Origin: Enoplosus armatus | Taxonomy: Eukaryota; Chordata; Actinopteri; Centrarchiformes; Enoplosidae | DNA: 64,000 nucleotides | Direction: 5' to 3' | NCBI RefSeq assembly: GCF_043641665.1 | Contig: NC_092193.1 | Location: 4,244,001 to 4,308,000, forward strand | Shown: in pieces, positions 1 through 13,389 of the stretch | How positions within the stretch are numbered: the stretch's first letter is position 1 | Layout of the letters: each line of letters starts with the position of its first letter | The notes under the pieces: generated by a model | The model's database searches: none | Told to the model about the DNA's origin: nothing | The model's input: the letters and a program-made list of their open reading frames with translations, nothing else | Made by a program: the position numbers and the translations under genes

Positions 1-94
1 TATTTTAAACTACTACTTATCTTGGGATGGTGTGGCTGTTTTACATTCATGAAGTTAGACTCTCTCAGGCCTGAGGGAGGATAGTTTTTTACTG

Positions 95-300
95 TTTGCT
101 GCTGAGGAACTTCATTAAAGCAGCTGGGTGTTCAATGCCTTGCTCAAGGGCAATGTGAGCAGTTTCAGAAGGGAGACAATTTTATTTACCGTGCACCCAG
201 ATTTATCCCAGCTGGTCTGGGGATCTGAGCCAGTGACCTTCTGGTCACAAACCCCACTAATGTACAGCTGCTCTCCAGTGTCTGAGTTTGAGCCAGAAAG
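95..300. repeat. SINE-like dispersed repeat fragment
   Basis: Contains the phrase TGCCTTGCTCAAGGGCA and, downstream, a block around CTGGGGATCTGAGCCAGTGA followed by CTTCTGGTCACAAACCCC. I recognise this arrangement from abundant short interspersed repeats in percomorph fish. It appears decayed. A reverse-orientation fragment with the same CCCTTGAGCAAGGCA core lies near 15.6 kb. Family assignment is from memory and unchecked. Confidence 0.45.
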
Positions 301-1359
301 CTGACCTAGAAAACCAAAAGAGCTGTAACTATGTAAGCAGAGATACTGTAAAAAAAAAAAGAAAAAAGACATTTATCTCCTGTTCTGACAAATGAGCTGT
401 TGGTGCAATAGGAAGCAATTATGGGTAGAGCAAGATTAATCTGCTGTGAGATCCTCAACAAGATAGGAAAGGAGAAGAAAAAAACTGTTATACTGACTAA
501 ATTTGTACAGTTTTTTTCTGATTTTCCTAAAATATTGACATTTTATGTGAAATGCTGGAGTTTTACTTTGTCAGACCTCTAAAAAACATCTAAATTAAAC
601 AATCTGGCAAGGGAACTTAAAGCTGTTACAACCTGTGATGAGGGGGTTCGAGTGGGTATTGCTAAGTTATAAAGGGTCACTGAAGTTGAAAAAGGTGTGG
701 AAATGTAGATAACTTTCAGTAGTGGTCTGCCATCCCTCTGCAATTATTGCCCTACTTGTGAAAACGTGCACATGGTCAGAGTAACAAATGTGAAAATGTC
801 ACAGACAAAGAAAGCTGAGGGGGTGAGAGAGTTCACACAGACAACAACATTTACTCCTTATTGTCAGCAGCAGTGAATGTCAACAGAACAGCCCATACAG
901 CATGCCAAACATTTCCCACTGAATGAGAAATGGGAAAATGTGGGTTAGAGGGCAGAAGAGACACCTGCAGCCTGATGAACCTGTCCAGCCCAGTCCTGGA
1001 GCTCTCTCAGCCTTTTACTCCTTTTACTTCTGGAACAATGTACATCACCATGCTGCACCAGTATAGCCACTCCAGCACCCCTCAAGCTAAGAGAATAACT
1101 AATTAGTTGCATGTTAAGTTATGTCTGTTTGTTCATCAGACAGAAACAAGTTCAGAGATATTTAAATACCCTAATATGCTCCATCAGTCTCGCCTGGTAA
1201 GGTCTGACCTAAGGTACACATCTGAGGTGACAACATGGTTTTGAAAGCAAAAAGCGTTTAACTTCCTGTCAGATGCCATTTGACCTTTGTGTTCCTAATG
1301 TGATACACCAGACCTCTGATTTGATTTGAAAGTGGTGAGGCAGATGGCTGCATATGTGG

Positions 1360-1384
1360 TGTGTGTGTGTGTTTGTGTGTGTGT
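1360..1384. repeat. short (GT)n microsatellite
   Basis: Interrupted GT run (one extra T in the middle) inside the arhgap12 intron. Confidence 0.8.
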
Positions 1385-3339
1385 TGTAATCCCTCTGTGG
1401 CAGACAGAGCACATTCAGTTCATTTCCCATTCAGCGGCACATTAGAGAACACAAGCAGGACACAGTCTGGTTTCCACTGCAGTCTAATAACAACAGCATT
1501 ATTCTCCAATCAAACACTGGCTTCTAAAACATGGACCATAAAATGTCCATCACTTCCATACAGCACACAGCCTCTCTCAACACAAGTAACTACAGCAGAA
1601 AGAGTTTCTGCTGAGATTTAGTTCATTTCAGTTCTAAACATACTGTTTGCTTTAATTACACTTTAATTTAAAATTCGAGGTGCAGTCTATGCGCTGTTGT
1701 GTGTTTCCATCCACCTGTTTTTATGCACATTTTCAATCGGAAACCTGAGTGAAAACACCAAGAATTTGGAGGTGATTAAAAAAAAGGCGATATTTTACAA
1801 AAAGGTTGGCTGAGGTGGAACTCAATAAAAAGAAATGGAAACAGATTTGGTGAATAAATCGTGACGTACATGACGCATGTGACTTAAACGTCACTCGACA
1901 ATGAAGAGACAAAAACGCTCGATCTGTGAGGAGCGATGAGGAGACTGTAACCGTCCTCGAATTAATACAAGAGACAAACATAAATACAATATTGTCATCA
2001 CGTTTTCCACTTGGTTTTCCATCTTTTGAGGTTTTGACTGGCGCTCTTTTAATTACATCATCTAGCTGTTTGTCGATGCACCAATTCCTAATATTTGGGA
2101 TTTGGATGGAGACTTGGCTAGTGTCCCTGGGTCAGATCAGCGGGCAGCAGTGTGTGTTCCTGTCTGACACAGTGTCTTTTTGATACTACAAAATGGCTTT
2201 CAAGATTATGACGTGTGAATTTGGGAATTTAGTCACAACCGTTGTCTGTAAACCCAAGAGAAAAATTATGTCTTTCAAGCTTTACAGTTCCCTTTGTACA
2301 AATGTATGCTGATTCTTACTGAGTTCATCAACCTGTATTTACCCCAAATCAGATTAATGACCATAACAAAGTGAATCAAATCTACTTAGAACGATCTCTT
2401 TTATTCAACAAATTGTAACTGGCAACTGAAAGAAGCTGGAAACAACTTTCCAGTGAATTTTGGAAACCACCAACACTGTATTGAGGAGTTAAACACATTA
2501 GTTTCCTTCCCTGCTCATCCTGTCAGATCTCATTACAACAGACACAGCTTCACTGTTGAGCAGCCTGACCCAGCTGGGCCCACTGAATGGGTTAAGACCA
2601 AACCCAGTGGGGAGGAACAGAACTGAGTATTATCCCAACAAACATAGACACAGGTCCTTTAAGGCCATCAGACCAAATGTGTTAGATGTCCATTCATGGA
2701 CATGAATGAGGCTATATGCCCATTAACCCAGCAAACAGGGACACAACACATCCATGATGCACTGAGCTCAGCACAGTCTAATTGACAAAGATAAAATGAG
2801 GCAGTATCTAATCTAAGTAGGCTTTATTCATTCAAAGCTACATGTTTGCCTTTAGTGAGGCCACCGGCTGAAATACAGTCAAGTAATGTCTTTAGTTGTA
2901 TGTTGTCCACCTTCAACATGCTTGTCTCAATGCTGTTTCTGGGCCAGGCCTTCCTCAAAAGGGACAAATCATAAAGGGACCTCACCCAACACACAAATAG
3001 TGTCCTCAGGACACAAAAACCTTCAATTGCAGGCTATCATGAAATAATTTATAGTACACATACAAGTGGTGACAATCCAATCAAAACTGTGACTGACCTT
3101 TTATTTTATTTGACCTTTTATTAACCAGCTTCCATTCTGTGAAGTGAAACTTTCCAAAACAGTACCAACCTCCTTTTTGTTTGCAAAGTCACGTCGAGTC
3201 CCCATTATTTCCTACGTCTGTTACTGCAGCAGCAGTTCTCTTCCACTATCTCCCCTGACTTCCTCATACCTTTAGCCTTTTGCCCTATAGCCTCGTCATT
3301 CAAGCCATTTTTCAAGTCATGTCATTTGGTGTTTTCCTT

Positions 3340-3415
3340 TGTCTCACATGGTTATAAACTGAATATCTTTGGGTTTTCACCATTGGTTCAATATTTTCTG
3401 ACATTTTATAGATCA
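3340..3415 (+). repeat. dispersed repeat family A, fragment
   Basis: The phrases AACTGAATATCTTTGGGTTTT and ATTTTCTGACATTTTATAGA match parts of the abundant teleost repeat whose longer copies lie at 4491, 15048, 25640 and 27585. Short and truncated. Confidence 0.45.
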
Positions 3416-4490
3416 GCAGACCCTCAGCAATACTCACAAACATCATCACAACACCAGTCTCGCAGCATTAGTTTAGAGCCCACAACAGTTTCTTCCCACT
3501 TCAGGATGCATCAATAGTGGCTGAGAGGTCAAACGAGTGGGTGATAAGTCAGATGCCAGCAGGGCTGATGACAGAGGCGGTCTGAGGGACTGTAGGTACA
3601 TCAAACACATCCTACAAACTGTATGATGATGCAATGTTGCCACTAAAGTTCCCATTAAAGTGACATCAAAGTACAACTGACAAACAACGGGCTGAAGGAA
3701 ATACTTAACTAGAAGCAAACGTTTCAGGGCCAAAGATTTGAGACTTCGTGAAACACAATCTGAACAAAAGCTTTACAGGGTTGTGCAAATCCTAGAAACA
3801 CTAAAGCATTCAAGGCATTGACGCAACAGTGGACCTCATACATGAGCGGGCACTGGAAAAGAGTGAGTCACGCCTGAGACATGACACAAGAAGCCTTTTT
3901 ACAGACAGCACAGATCACGACAGATCCCGGACACTGAGGGATTACTGTAAGTGAGATAATATGTTACTTAAGAAGCAGAGTTGCGTTAGTGGAGGATAAA
4001 ATCAACCTTGTCTTTATTTGGCTGGTGTTAGTCCCAATTTCTTACACTGTTGCACTTCAGTAGGAAAATGACAACAAACTGCCTGCTTTTAAGAGGTCAG
4101 TGCAGCGCTGGCCTGATCGGGTTAACTGGGTTACTGGTTGACATTTATATAGGACATTCTTACTGATGGATCCCAGTTGTATTTTAATGTAACTGTACTT
4201 TATTTAGAAAGCCAACAGTCACATATGAGATGAGATAGTGATTCATCTCTCGTCTTTTCATTACATTGATAAGCAGCACTGACTGTTGTAAATGTGTAAA
4301 CAACCCGGTGCTTCTGCCTGTACTATCAAATCAAACTGCTTTTGTGTCTATAAGTACAGTCCTGTAATAGCCCGTCACTTCCTGTTTTAACAGGAAATTC
4401 ATCACATTTAAGAAGTGCTGTTTCTATGGGACCTGAACATCATCAGCAAATATCTGGGAATGAATTCTGACCAAGGTATGAAGTAAAAGT

Positions 4491-4698
4491 AGAGCTGAAA
4501 TGATTAGTTGACAACAGTTTCGAGAATCAATATATATCAAAGTATTTTTTAAATGAAAAAGTATGGTTTCATTTAATGGTTCCAGCTTGCATTCTGCAAT
4601 ATTTTTATGGGCATTTTTTATTATGTTCCAATATTTTGTGGATGAGATAATAATGTGCAGATTAATCAATAATAAAAGTAATTGTCAATTGCAGCCCC
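4491..4698 (+). repeat. dispersed repeat family A copy
   Basis: Starts with AGAGCTGAAATGATTAGTTG, contains GGTTCCAGCTTGCATTCTG and ATGGGCATTTTTTATTATG, and ends with AATTGCAGCCCC. The same begin and end phrases bound the copy at 15048-15299. Non-coding, of unknown mobilising enzyme, and very common in percomorph genomes in my experience. Confidence 0.6.
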
Positions 4699-7600
4699 AA
4701 TTCAAAATGTAGACTCAAAAGTAAACCCAGGATGATATTTAACACCAGGTGAACACGACAAGCCTTCAGGTCCAGAACGCCAGTTAAACACACTGTTATA
4801 CAACAAGTGAAGAGGCCAATAATTGCAATGCAGGAAAGCTGAGCAGCAGCATGAAACGACAAAATGACACAGCGATTAGAAAACCTCAGAGTGTAATTAA
4901 GCTTGACAACGTGCCCAAATACTCTCCCCAAAGTCTTTTCACAAGGTCAACAACAGTGCACGGTAATTGTCAGCGAGTAACAAGGAAATAATGCACAACT
5001 AGAGTCAATCAGTGCACAGATACAAAAAACCAACCTGATTTAACTGTTCAGAGGGCAAATATACAGAATGAAAACTCCTAATACATTGCATGCCTTGGTT
5101 TTACTTCTGTTTTCTGTGGTGCTGAGGTAGATCTGACTAAATCTGCATCGCTCTCAGTCCATGTAGGTTAGCCTGCTGTGTTTCCTGCCAGAGCCTCATT
5201 GATCATCACATATCCCAGTTAAACCACGAGACACTGCAGAGAGCTGCCTCTACAAAACAGGCCAACGCTACTGTATTTTCTCTTAAAGAGGAAACCACAG
5301 CACACAGATGAATATCAGCACAAAATGTATGCTGTTGAGATGGTAGAACCCTAATTGTCTCTTATAAAATGTCTTTTTTCTCGTCGTTCCCCCATCAGTC
5401 ACTTTCTTCTTTTTTTGTGCATCTTTTCTCGAACGTTATCTTTCACAGCTCATTTCACTCTCTTTTCATCCAGCAGGGAATCATGTATCGACCTGTCTCT
5501 GCACACCTTAAAGAATGTGGTGAGGAGGGAGGGAGGGAGAGAAAAAATAAATGCACTCAAATACTTTTCACCTCCTCCAGCTACAGAGAAGAGGCCACGT
5601 GTCCCAGTTTCCTTACAGCCGCATGCCTCAACAGCGCACCTCTTTATGGAGGAGGAGGAGAGTAAAAGGGCAGGTATGAGGAAGGCAGCGGCAGGAAGAG
5701 AGAGAGACTACGGCTACGGATGATCCTTCATTCAGCCTGTAGCATGTCAGAACTTCTCCTGCTGTCTCCAAAGATTCTGTTTACTCAAATTTGAGACTGT
5801 AAGATAAGGATTGAAGTATTAAAGGGAGACTTCCACCCTAAAAACACTACTAAATCATACATAAGCTACCTTGTGTCCCAACCATATTCAGTTACGAGTT
5901 AATGTCTCACTCTCAGCAAATATTTATACGTCATAAATCCATATATAGCTCATATTAATGCAACCTAACTGTTTACAGAGAAACATTTAAAAAGGTACCC
6001 TGTGGAGTTTCTGACCTCTAGCAGCGCTATTGAGCAGGAAGAGTGGGTCCCTGTTTTGTTTGTCTGGTGCACACGAAGGAGGGTGCACATGCACGTGTAG
6101 GTGACCCACAGTCCTGCCAATGGTTTCACACTCTTCCTACAGATCTACAGGTAGCTGTAATGAGTGAAAACATTATGCAATGTTCCAGCAAAAGCAGTGA
6201 AGAAGAATACTGCTAGCTAAAAACATGCTCACTCTCTGACTCATTTGTATCTATTCTCTTCTAATCAGTCCTATCATCAATCTATTGCGAACACAAACTC
6301 TGCAGAAACTCCATAGACCTTTGTCAATAACTAATATTCATTCAGACACTAGAGAGGTGGCCTTGTGACTGTAAAATCATTTGCTGGATAAAACTAGTGC
6401 AAGTGAATAAGGAGCACCTCATTCCAGCTGTTCCAGTTAGGCAGCTCAGTAACCAGCTGAAGACACTGTGGTTGTGCGGAGAACCTAATGTTGCTAACTA
6501 GATGTGAAGCAGAGAGCTGCTAAAAAAGTGTGTGTTCAACCCTCCCACCCATGACACATTAAAGCAAAAATGTGGGGAATACAGAAAAGTGGTACAAAAT
6601 GAAAAAAGGGGGGGGGGACTGCACTGTACAGGCGTTGCCAGCTGCTGTAACTTGTCTCTTTAACTGTCTCCCAAATGATTCCTGGCAGTTTTCCATCCAC
6701 TAGCTTCCATTCGCGGGATGAAGCAACGTGGAGAGAGGAGCCACAGATAGAAACTGCGGGCTGTGATTACTTCAATGACCATGCAAATCCTGCAAGGTCA
6801 TTCTGATAGGCACGCAGAGAGGTAGAGAGGTAGAAGCAAAACTCTGCTACAATTATGCAGCAGTGACAACAATTCAACGGTGAGCTCTGAGAAAAGACTG
6901 TACCAGACAGCTATTTCCCCACAGACATGTTCCAACCAGAACCGAAAACGGAGAATTTGCCCACGAAGCACTCAGGTGTAAGTGGTAGTTTGAGTAAGTG
7001 GTGTAGTGAAAAAAAAAATGAAAACGACCACAGTCTACAAATCGATCCATAGGTGCTACAGAAGCAACAGAAGTCAAATTTTCTCTGACAGAAACCATAG
7101 ACACTCCTGAACTCTTACATCACATTATGTGGACTGTTGTTGTCTCGATGGCAGAGGTAAAGAGGGGCAGCGAGACAAATCAAATAAGGACAATCTGATA
7201 AGTGTTTGTTTTCCATCAAAGACACAAGGCTGAATGGGAACAACCACATGACATCAAACAGCAGAGTCTCGGCTTCCTGTTCTCCTGACTTTGATTATTT
7301 TGTCTATACAAGCAGCCATGATAAGAAACAATCATTGTTTGTAGGTCTCATAATAAGCCATGAATCTAGTTGGGTGGTAAAATGACGAGGTTCGATGGTG
7401 AACTTTGGTGTTTGGTTAAGTAGCATGATGTCTCAGTGGTAGAGGCTGGACAGTTTATTACAACTTGGATCTTATTTTTGTAGTTTTGGCCGTCCTCTTC
7501 CCCAAATTAAATGCTAAGCTCTGGGAACTTACTATAACAAGGTCCAACGGGGCTAGAACAGGTTGTAACCAAGCAAAGAGTTAAGTCGGATTATCAAAAC

Positions 7601-8625
7601 CACTTTATTTGGAGGTAACAGAGAAAGTGCAGGCATCCCTCAGTGCAGAGGTCTGCACTGTGCAGACAACTACAGTAAGGTCAACCAGGAAGTTGGTCCG
7701 AAAACTGTGGTGGCTGTTTCCAACAAACAGTTGGGGAGATGATTTTACCCTTCGCCTTACAATGTTATTTTATATCGATAGCAATGGTGGTCAAAACTAT
7801 GAAAACATGATCCAAGCTGTAATAGACCAGAACTCTTTTTTGACATTTATTTTGGAAAACATTGTGTTATAATTGATTACATAGATGTGAATAAAAACAC
7901 TGCTTTCCTACCAGATATCCCTATGCTCTGAACATGGTGGTCTACGTGGCCTTTGGGGAGGAAAAATATCAATAAAACGCTGGCATCTCTGGGTCAGGGT
8001 GAAGCAAGCCTTTCTCTGCCTGAACACATTTTATCTCCACAAAAGCTGATAAGACACAAAGCCCGAGTTGCAGAGGTTTACATATCGGTAAGATATAGTG
8101 GCTCAGTCTCAACACTTCACTGATACATTCACTCTATCACAGTGCAGTGCAGTGCAGTGCGGAGCAGAGCAGCAAGGAGCAGGATCAGGATCAGATTCAG
8201 CCTGCACTTCAATAATTATAAATTACCAGCAGAAGGCCCAACCCAGAGAAGGTTTTGTGAAACTGACAGATAACAACAAGCATTGTGAGATTAGAATTTG
8301 TATTCACTCAGGCGTACTTAAATCCAACTGTCCTTGGGAAAAGGAAACGCTTGCTTTGCCCTATTCAGAATACCAGCCATTCACTGGGCCTGAACCTGTA
8401 TTTCTGGCCTTGAATGCAAATGAACAAAAGTCTGCATCATGTCTCTGGCTTCTCAGACAGCAAAGCTGAACAAAGTACAAAAACCTGCTCATGTCAAACC
8501 AGTTCAACAAGACAAAGGGGGCTCGCTGGATTTTCTGTGTGGGATGTATTTTACACATAACTACAACAGCCCAAAATTACGCAGATATTACTTCAACAGT
8601 TATTGTAAATGATCAGAGGGCAGGC

Positions 8626-8670
8626 GTCAGAGGAAGAGGAAAAGGAGGAGGAAGAGGAACAGGAAGGCAA
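8626..8670 (+). repeat. polypurine tract (GA-rich)
   Basis: About 45 bases almost entirely A and G in irregular GGAAGAGGAA units. Not a perfect microsatellite. It also creates a spurious arginine/glycine-rich open frame. Confidence 0.6.
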
Positions 8671-8984
8671 GTCTCCTAGAATAATCTACTAATCTAATCT
8701 GAAATGGAATTATCTCAGGGGCACAGTCCAAACAGGAAGTTGAGGAGCTTTTATCCTGCAGGAGAGGAGCTGACATTAAACCTAGGAGAGCTGACAGTGT
8801 GCAGCTAATTTCCCAGCATGACTCTGCAGGTCCGTCTACTCATGCTGTAATCTTTGTTTTATCTGGGCAATTCAATCACAGCCTTTCAGACAGCGTGTTT
8901 GGGAGCAAGTTTCTCCGCTTTGTGACAGACAGACGTGTGGGGAGCTGCACAGCTGCTTCATGACGCGTTGACAAATAAACACAA

Positions 8985-9075
8985 AAAGCTGTAGAGCTAG
9001 GTTTGAACTTGTAGTTATGCAGTTTAAGGTTGAACCGTCCAACTATTACGCCACACAAGCTACCATTATATTGAG
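8985..9075 (-). repeat. tRNA-derived SINE-like fragment
   Basis: Read on minus, TGGCGTAATAGTTGG resembles a tRNA A box, and AAGTTCAAACC about 35 bases later resembles a B box. No cloverleaf could be drawn confidently, so a SINE relic is likelier than a tRNA gene. Confidence 0.4.
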
Positions 9076-9489
9076 GAGTGAATATTCCAGCAAATACTGG
9101 CCTAAACATGTCTTAGCTAATTTATGATTGAACTCCAAATAAGGAGACCTTGAGCTATGAAGAAACATTCAGGCCCAGAAAAGGCTCAGACGAAACCATT
9201 CTGGTTACAAAAAACACGTGTCATTTAGCTGCAGGGATTGTCAATGACCGGATATTAAATAATGTGGATGGAGAGAAGATCAACTTTTAGTCTGCCAACG
9301 TTTACCTCGGTCAACCCCTAGTGCTCTGAAACGAACACCGTAGATATATGCAGTAGATGATCAGGTCCTGGGTGAATGTTTCACTAAAATATGTGGCTAC
9401 CATCAAGCGGCACATGCACATCTGTAAACTCTTTGCAAGTGCTGGGTAATAATTACCTCCACAAAAAGACAAAGAAGTTACCACACGGT

Positions 9490-9610
9490 GCTATCTTGTT
9501 CCCAGTTGTACTTTATTCTACATGGATGTGGCTGACAACGTTTCAACCACACACACACATCTTCCTCAGGACCTGAAAAGGACAGTTTGTGGTCAAAACT
9601 TTTAATTGAC
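9490..9610 (-). repeat. retroelement-like fragment with CTGAGGA...GAAAC core
   Basis: Read on minus, CTGAGGA (9569-9563) is followed by GAAAC (9544-9540). This phrase pair recurs in many animal repeats and resembles the conserved core of a hammerhead ribozyme. The middle is overrun by a GT run, so the fragment is decayed. See findings. Confidence 0.3.
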
Positions 9611-10298
9611 AACGTTGATAGATAATGCTAAACTTCTACATGGACACCACTGAAAGCACTCTTTTGTCTAAAAAATATCTCTAAAAACAAATAGTGACAC
9701 ATTTCATTGAGAAATGTATGTGAATTACTTTAGTATGTATTTTTTTTCCTGCAACTTATACTAGGCGTGTCAATATCTCACATCAGTGAACCTGACAGTG
9801 TCCATGTCTTGCTCAACCCCGTGAGCAGGACTGTGTACATAAGATCCGGTGTCATGGTTTATACATAATCTTTTTATATGTGACTACAGGTTTATTTATT
9901 AGGAAAAAATGAGAAAAAGAAAGAGAAGCCTTTACAAGCCTATATGTCACGCACAGCAGAACTAGAACAAAGCTTAAGCTGGGATCATCCTTTCATTGAT
10001 CCCCAAACCAGTTCATGTTCCTACCATTACACTGGTTTCTTTATCCTTTATCCTGTAACAACCAGCCTGGACAATATCATTGAGCTACATCGAAAGGGTT
10101 AAAAAAATTTTTGCTGAAGATGCAGTGACCCACTGACATCAAACCTTCAACTGACGTCTTTAAGAAACACACTGTAAGCTCTGGGGAGAAAGTAGGTCTT
10201 TGTAATTGAAGGCTAAAGCAGCCTGACTGCCTAACGTGCACACATGCTCCTCTTCTACGTTTGAGCTGCAGGAACCCACACGACCTGCGAACGACTCC

Positions 10299-10346
10299 TG
10301 TACGTGTTCCCACTTTCACTGTCCAGTAAAAGTGGGAACACGTACA
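10299..10346. other. perfect 18-bp inverted repeat (hairpin)
   Basis: The arm at 10299-10316 (TGTACGTGTTCCCACTTT) is the exact reverse complement of the arm at 10329-10346, with a 12-base loop. It lies within the arhgap12 intron. Function unknown: it could be a tiny MITE relic, a small-RNA precursor or a cruciform. Confidence 0.75.
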
Positions 10347-11858
10347 CGTGCTTTTTAAAAAAGTGCAGTTACTTGGCTTCTGTCAGACTTTGAGGGAAGT
10401 TAGAAGCAACAACAGCAAACACACAACAACCCTTAGTTTTCAGCTTTAACTATGACACCGATAAACGTCCTAGCTGTGAGGACATGAGGCTCTTACAAGA
10501 TCTGATGCACATTTATTACATTTCCTGAACCTTCCCAGACCTAAGAACACAGTCTGAGAAGGCTACTTGTTCTTGTACACAATAAATACTGTTGAAGAAA
10601 ATCAAAACATGTTTTAATTAAAAAGTTGTGATTCTTCCCTTCTTCTCTCCATGTCTTCAATGCTGCATTATATTCACATCAAAACTAGGCTAAATGTACG
10701 ACTAAAATATCCTCTTCCCATGTTGCCAAGTTAATCATCTCTGGCTCTGAACCTCACTGGGGGCAAAGTGCACACAGAGACAGTCCTTTCTACTGGAAAG
10801 TGAGAAATTATAGTGCGCGCTGTCGTCAGCCAGACATGCATGAGTACACATGGGCAGGGCCACAAGCAAACCTTTATTTATATTGGACCAGGAGATTATA
10901 TGGTGCAAACGGCTCCCTGTCATTAAGTGGCTGCTCAGATATACATGGCGGTTTGGAGGGGATTGATCTCATAACACAGACAAAGAGCAGTGTTTAAACA
11001 CAAACTATATTAAAAAAAGGAGCTTCTGCATGTACTGGGTCATATTTTAGGGTGAAGTATATCTTCTAAGAGGCAATAGGTATGTGCTTTTCTCGTTTTT
11101 TTGTTATTTTTTTTACATTGTTTTTAAGATGCTAGTGTGTACATTTTTAAATTTGATAAAGGAAGAAAGGATAAAAGGAAGAAAACTAAGGAAATAGGAG
11201 GATGGGGGTTTCCGTAGTTCTTGTGTTTATGTCAGCTGGAGACAATATGAACCAAGATGACATAATTGTAATTGAGAAAAAATCTATACTACAAAAGGAC
11301 CTTTACATAAACTGAGCAATTTATGGCTTGATGTTGCAAATAAAGTCATATTTAAAGACACTAAAGGTGACGAAGAGTAAAGTTGACATTCAGTTTCTAA
11401 TGATTTTGATAAATAAAGTGCACTCAATTTGCAACACATCAGTCATTCTCGCAATGTAAAATAAAAGCTACAGTATATCTGAAATCCAAATAAATATCAC
11501 AGAATATTCTGTCCCGTCTGCCACCCCGCCTCCTCCTCGTCCTCTCTCCCATCATCACTGCTGCCCCCGAGCTCGTCTCACCAGCCAGCTGTCCAAACAA
11601 ATGTTACGTAGCCAGCGCTTATGTAATGAAGCATGGCAAGTGCTTAGCGCATCCTCTTAGCTATCCTGACGCATGCCATCATCAGTTCAAACATCTCAGA
11701 GTGCAACTGAACCTCCCGTCTGTTCCCTCTGGCTAGAAAGTAGCTCTGATTCAAACAATCGATGTTATGGATCACTGCGAGCGCTCACGTTGAACGAATG
11801 GATAATAAACACAAGTCCGCCCTGAGCTTCTGAACAAAAGCTGCAACATCAGCTGCTG

Positions 11859-11860
<2 letters not shown>

Positions 11861-11945
<85 letters not shown>
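11861..11945. repeat. compound microsatellite (GT)30(GA)12
   Basis: Sixty uninterrupted bases of GT, then about 25 of GA. This gives long artificial histidine/threonine and serine/leucine open frames on the minus strand that are not genes. Confidence 0.95.
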
Positions 11946-12722
11946 GGCGAGAGACAAAGACAAAGAATGGGGCAGAGACAGAAATACAAAGCTGAGAAGG
12001 AATAGTCACAAATCTCTGTGTGCGTGTATGACCGGAAGCATTTGAAGATAACTTTAGGGATCAACGCTCTCTGCTTGCACGACTGAGATCAAAACATGAG
12101 TGCAATATAGAGTTGCATGCCTAATGACATTTCAAACAGACAGCAATTCATTTAAAGATAAGTCTCTCAGCGTGCAATGGACACGGCGAATGCAAAAAAA
12201 AAGCCAGCTGGCATGTGTGCATCTGTGTGCTTCCTACAATCCAAAAAGCTTGATGGTTTATAAAGGAGTTGCACTGTGTTAGAAATATTTACAAGTCACT
12301 GTGCAGTACATTACTTTGATGCAACAGAATACAATATGCGGAGAGATGTGCTGACTTGGCAAAAAAATGTGCAGGTAGTGGGCAGATCCAGTTGCAGGCG
12401 TCTGAAGTTGACCGTTTCTGTATTTCTGAGCGTCCCTGCTGCCAGCACACATGCACGTATAAAGAAGCTGTCTTACCGTCTCATTCTCATCGGGGTACAT
12501 ACTGTCCTGTCGCTGAGTTGCCGCTGCAGAGGAATAAGTCTTGTAGCCGGCGGTGCTGACGAGGACACTGATGATGCAGAGAAACACAGCAGCCTCTGCC
12601 TATTCACAAACTCTCTCCCTGACTGACATGTCACTGTGGCAAACCAGATAATGTCACTCTGGGGCCCTGCACACACACTCAAATACACACACCGACTCTT
12701 ATTCACTCACACGTTCTTACAT

Positions 12723-12726
<4 letters not shown>

Positions 12727-12802
<76 letters not shown>
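12727..12802. repeat. (AG)38 microsatellite
   Basis: Pure AG run of about 76 bases in the cluster of simple repeats at 11.8-13.4 kb. Confidence 0.95.
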
Positions 12803-12804
<2 letters not shown>

Positions 12805-12918
12805 CAGTGATGCTCACTCTCCCTGAGCTGCCACAACACACACTGCTTGACCTGCCCTCCCATAATGCCACTCTGCACAACGCAGGACGCCCCAGCTGAA
12901 GTAATAACAAACTTGCAT

Positions 12919-12919
<1 letters not shown>

Positions 12920-12957
<38 letters not shown>
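12920..12957. repeat. (AC)n microsatellite
   Basis: Pure AC run of about 37 bases. Confidence 0.95.
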
Positions 12958-12959
<2 letters not shown>

Positions 12960-13328
12960 TATCCAATTGAAGCTCCCAGAGGGATTAAGAAAAGCTCCAT
13001 AAAGTGAGGAACACTGTGCCCCCTGCCCCCACACACATACTTCTTTGTCTCTAATCAAAGAAGTCATACAGGGCAGAGTTACGCTTTACACTGGATTATC
13101 CCCCCGTATAATCACTATCCAGGATATTTATTATACTGCTGACAGTCCAGTCACTCAGGGTGGGGATCAATCACTCCTGAACCTCTGGAAGGCATCAGTC
13201 TACATCATGCTATGGGTGAGGGGGGGGGGTCACTATCTACAATTTAAGCCTTCTGTTCTTGATCTCCCCAATAAAATGTATGTGTTAGTGTGACAGCTAT
13301 AAATCTTCACATGTTGGTTGCAATTTTT

Positions 13329-13330
<2 letters not shown>

Positions 13331-13388
<58 letters not shown>
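13331..13388. repeat. (CA)29 microsatellite
   Basis: Pure CA run of about 58 bases. Confidence 0.95.

Positions 13389-13389
<1 letters not shown>

Noticed and set aside
5355..5723. 122-codon plus-strand open frame
   Set aside because: Overlaps a second frame of similar length, has low-complexity composition and no recognisable domain. Chance within an intron is likelier.
7385..7465. Possible tRNA A box (TCTCAGTGGTAGAGG)
   Set aside because: No B box or folded tRNA downstream. Left out as too weak.
11772..12064. Overlapping minus-strand open frames rich in Ser/Leu and His/Thr
   Set aside because: They are translations of the (GT)n(GA)n microsatellite and have no start context, family or splice structure.
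12636..13067. Open frames with Arg-Glu, Ser-Leu and Cys-Val runs
   Set aside because: Produced by the AG and AC microsatellites.
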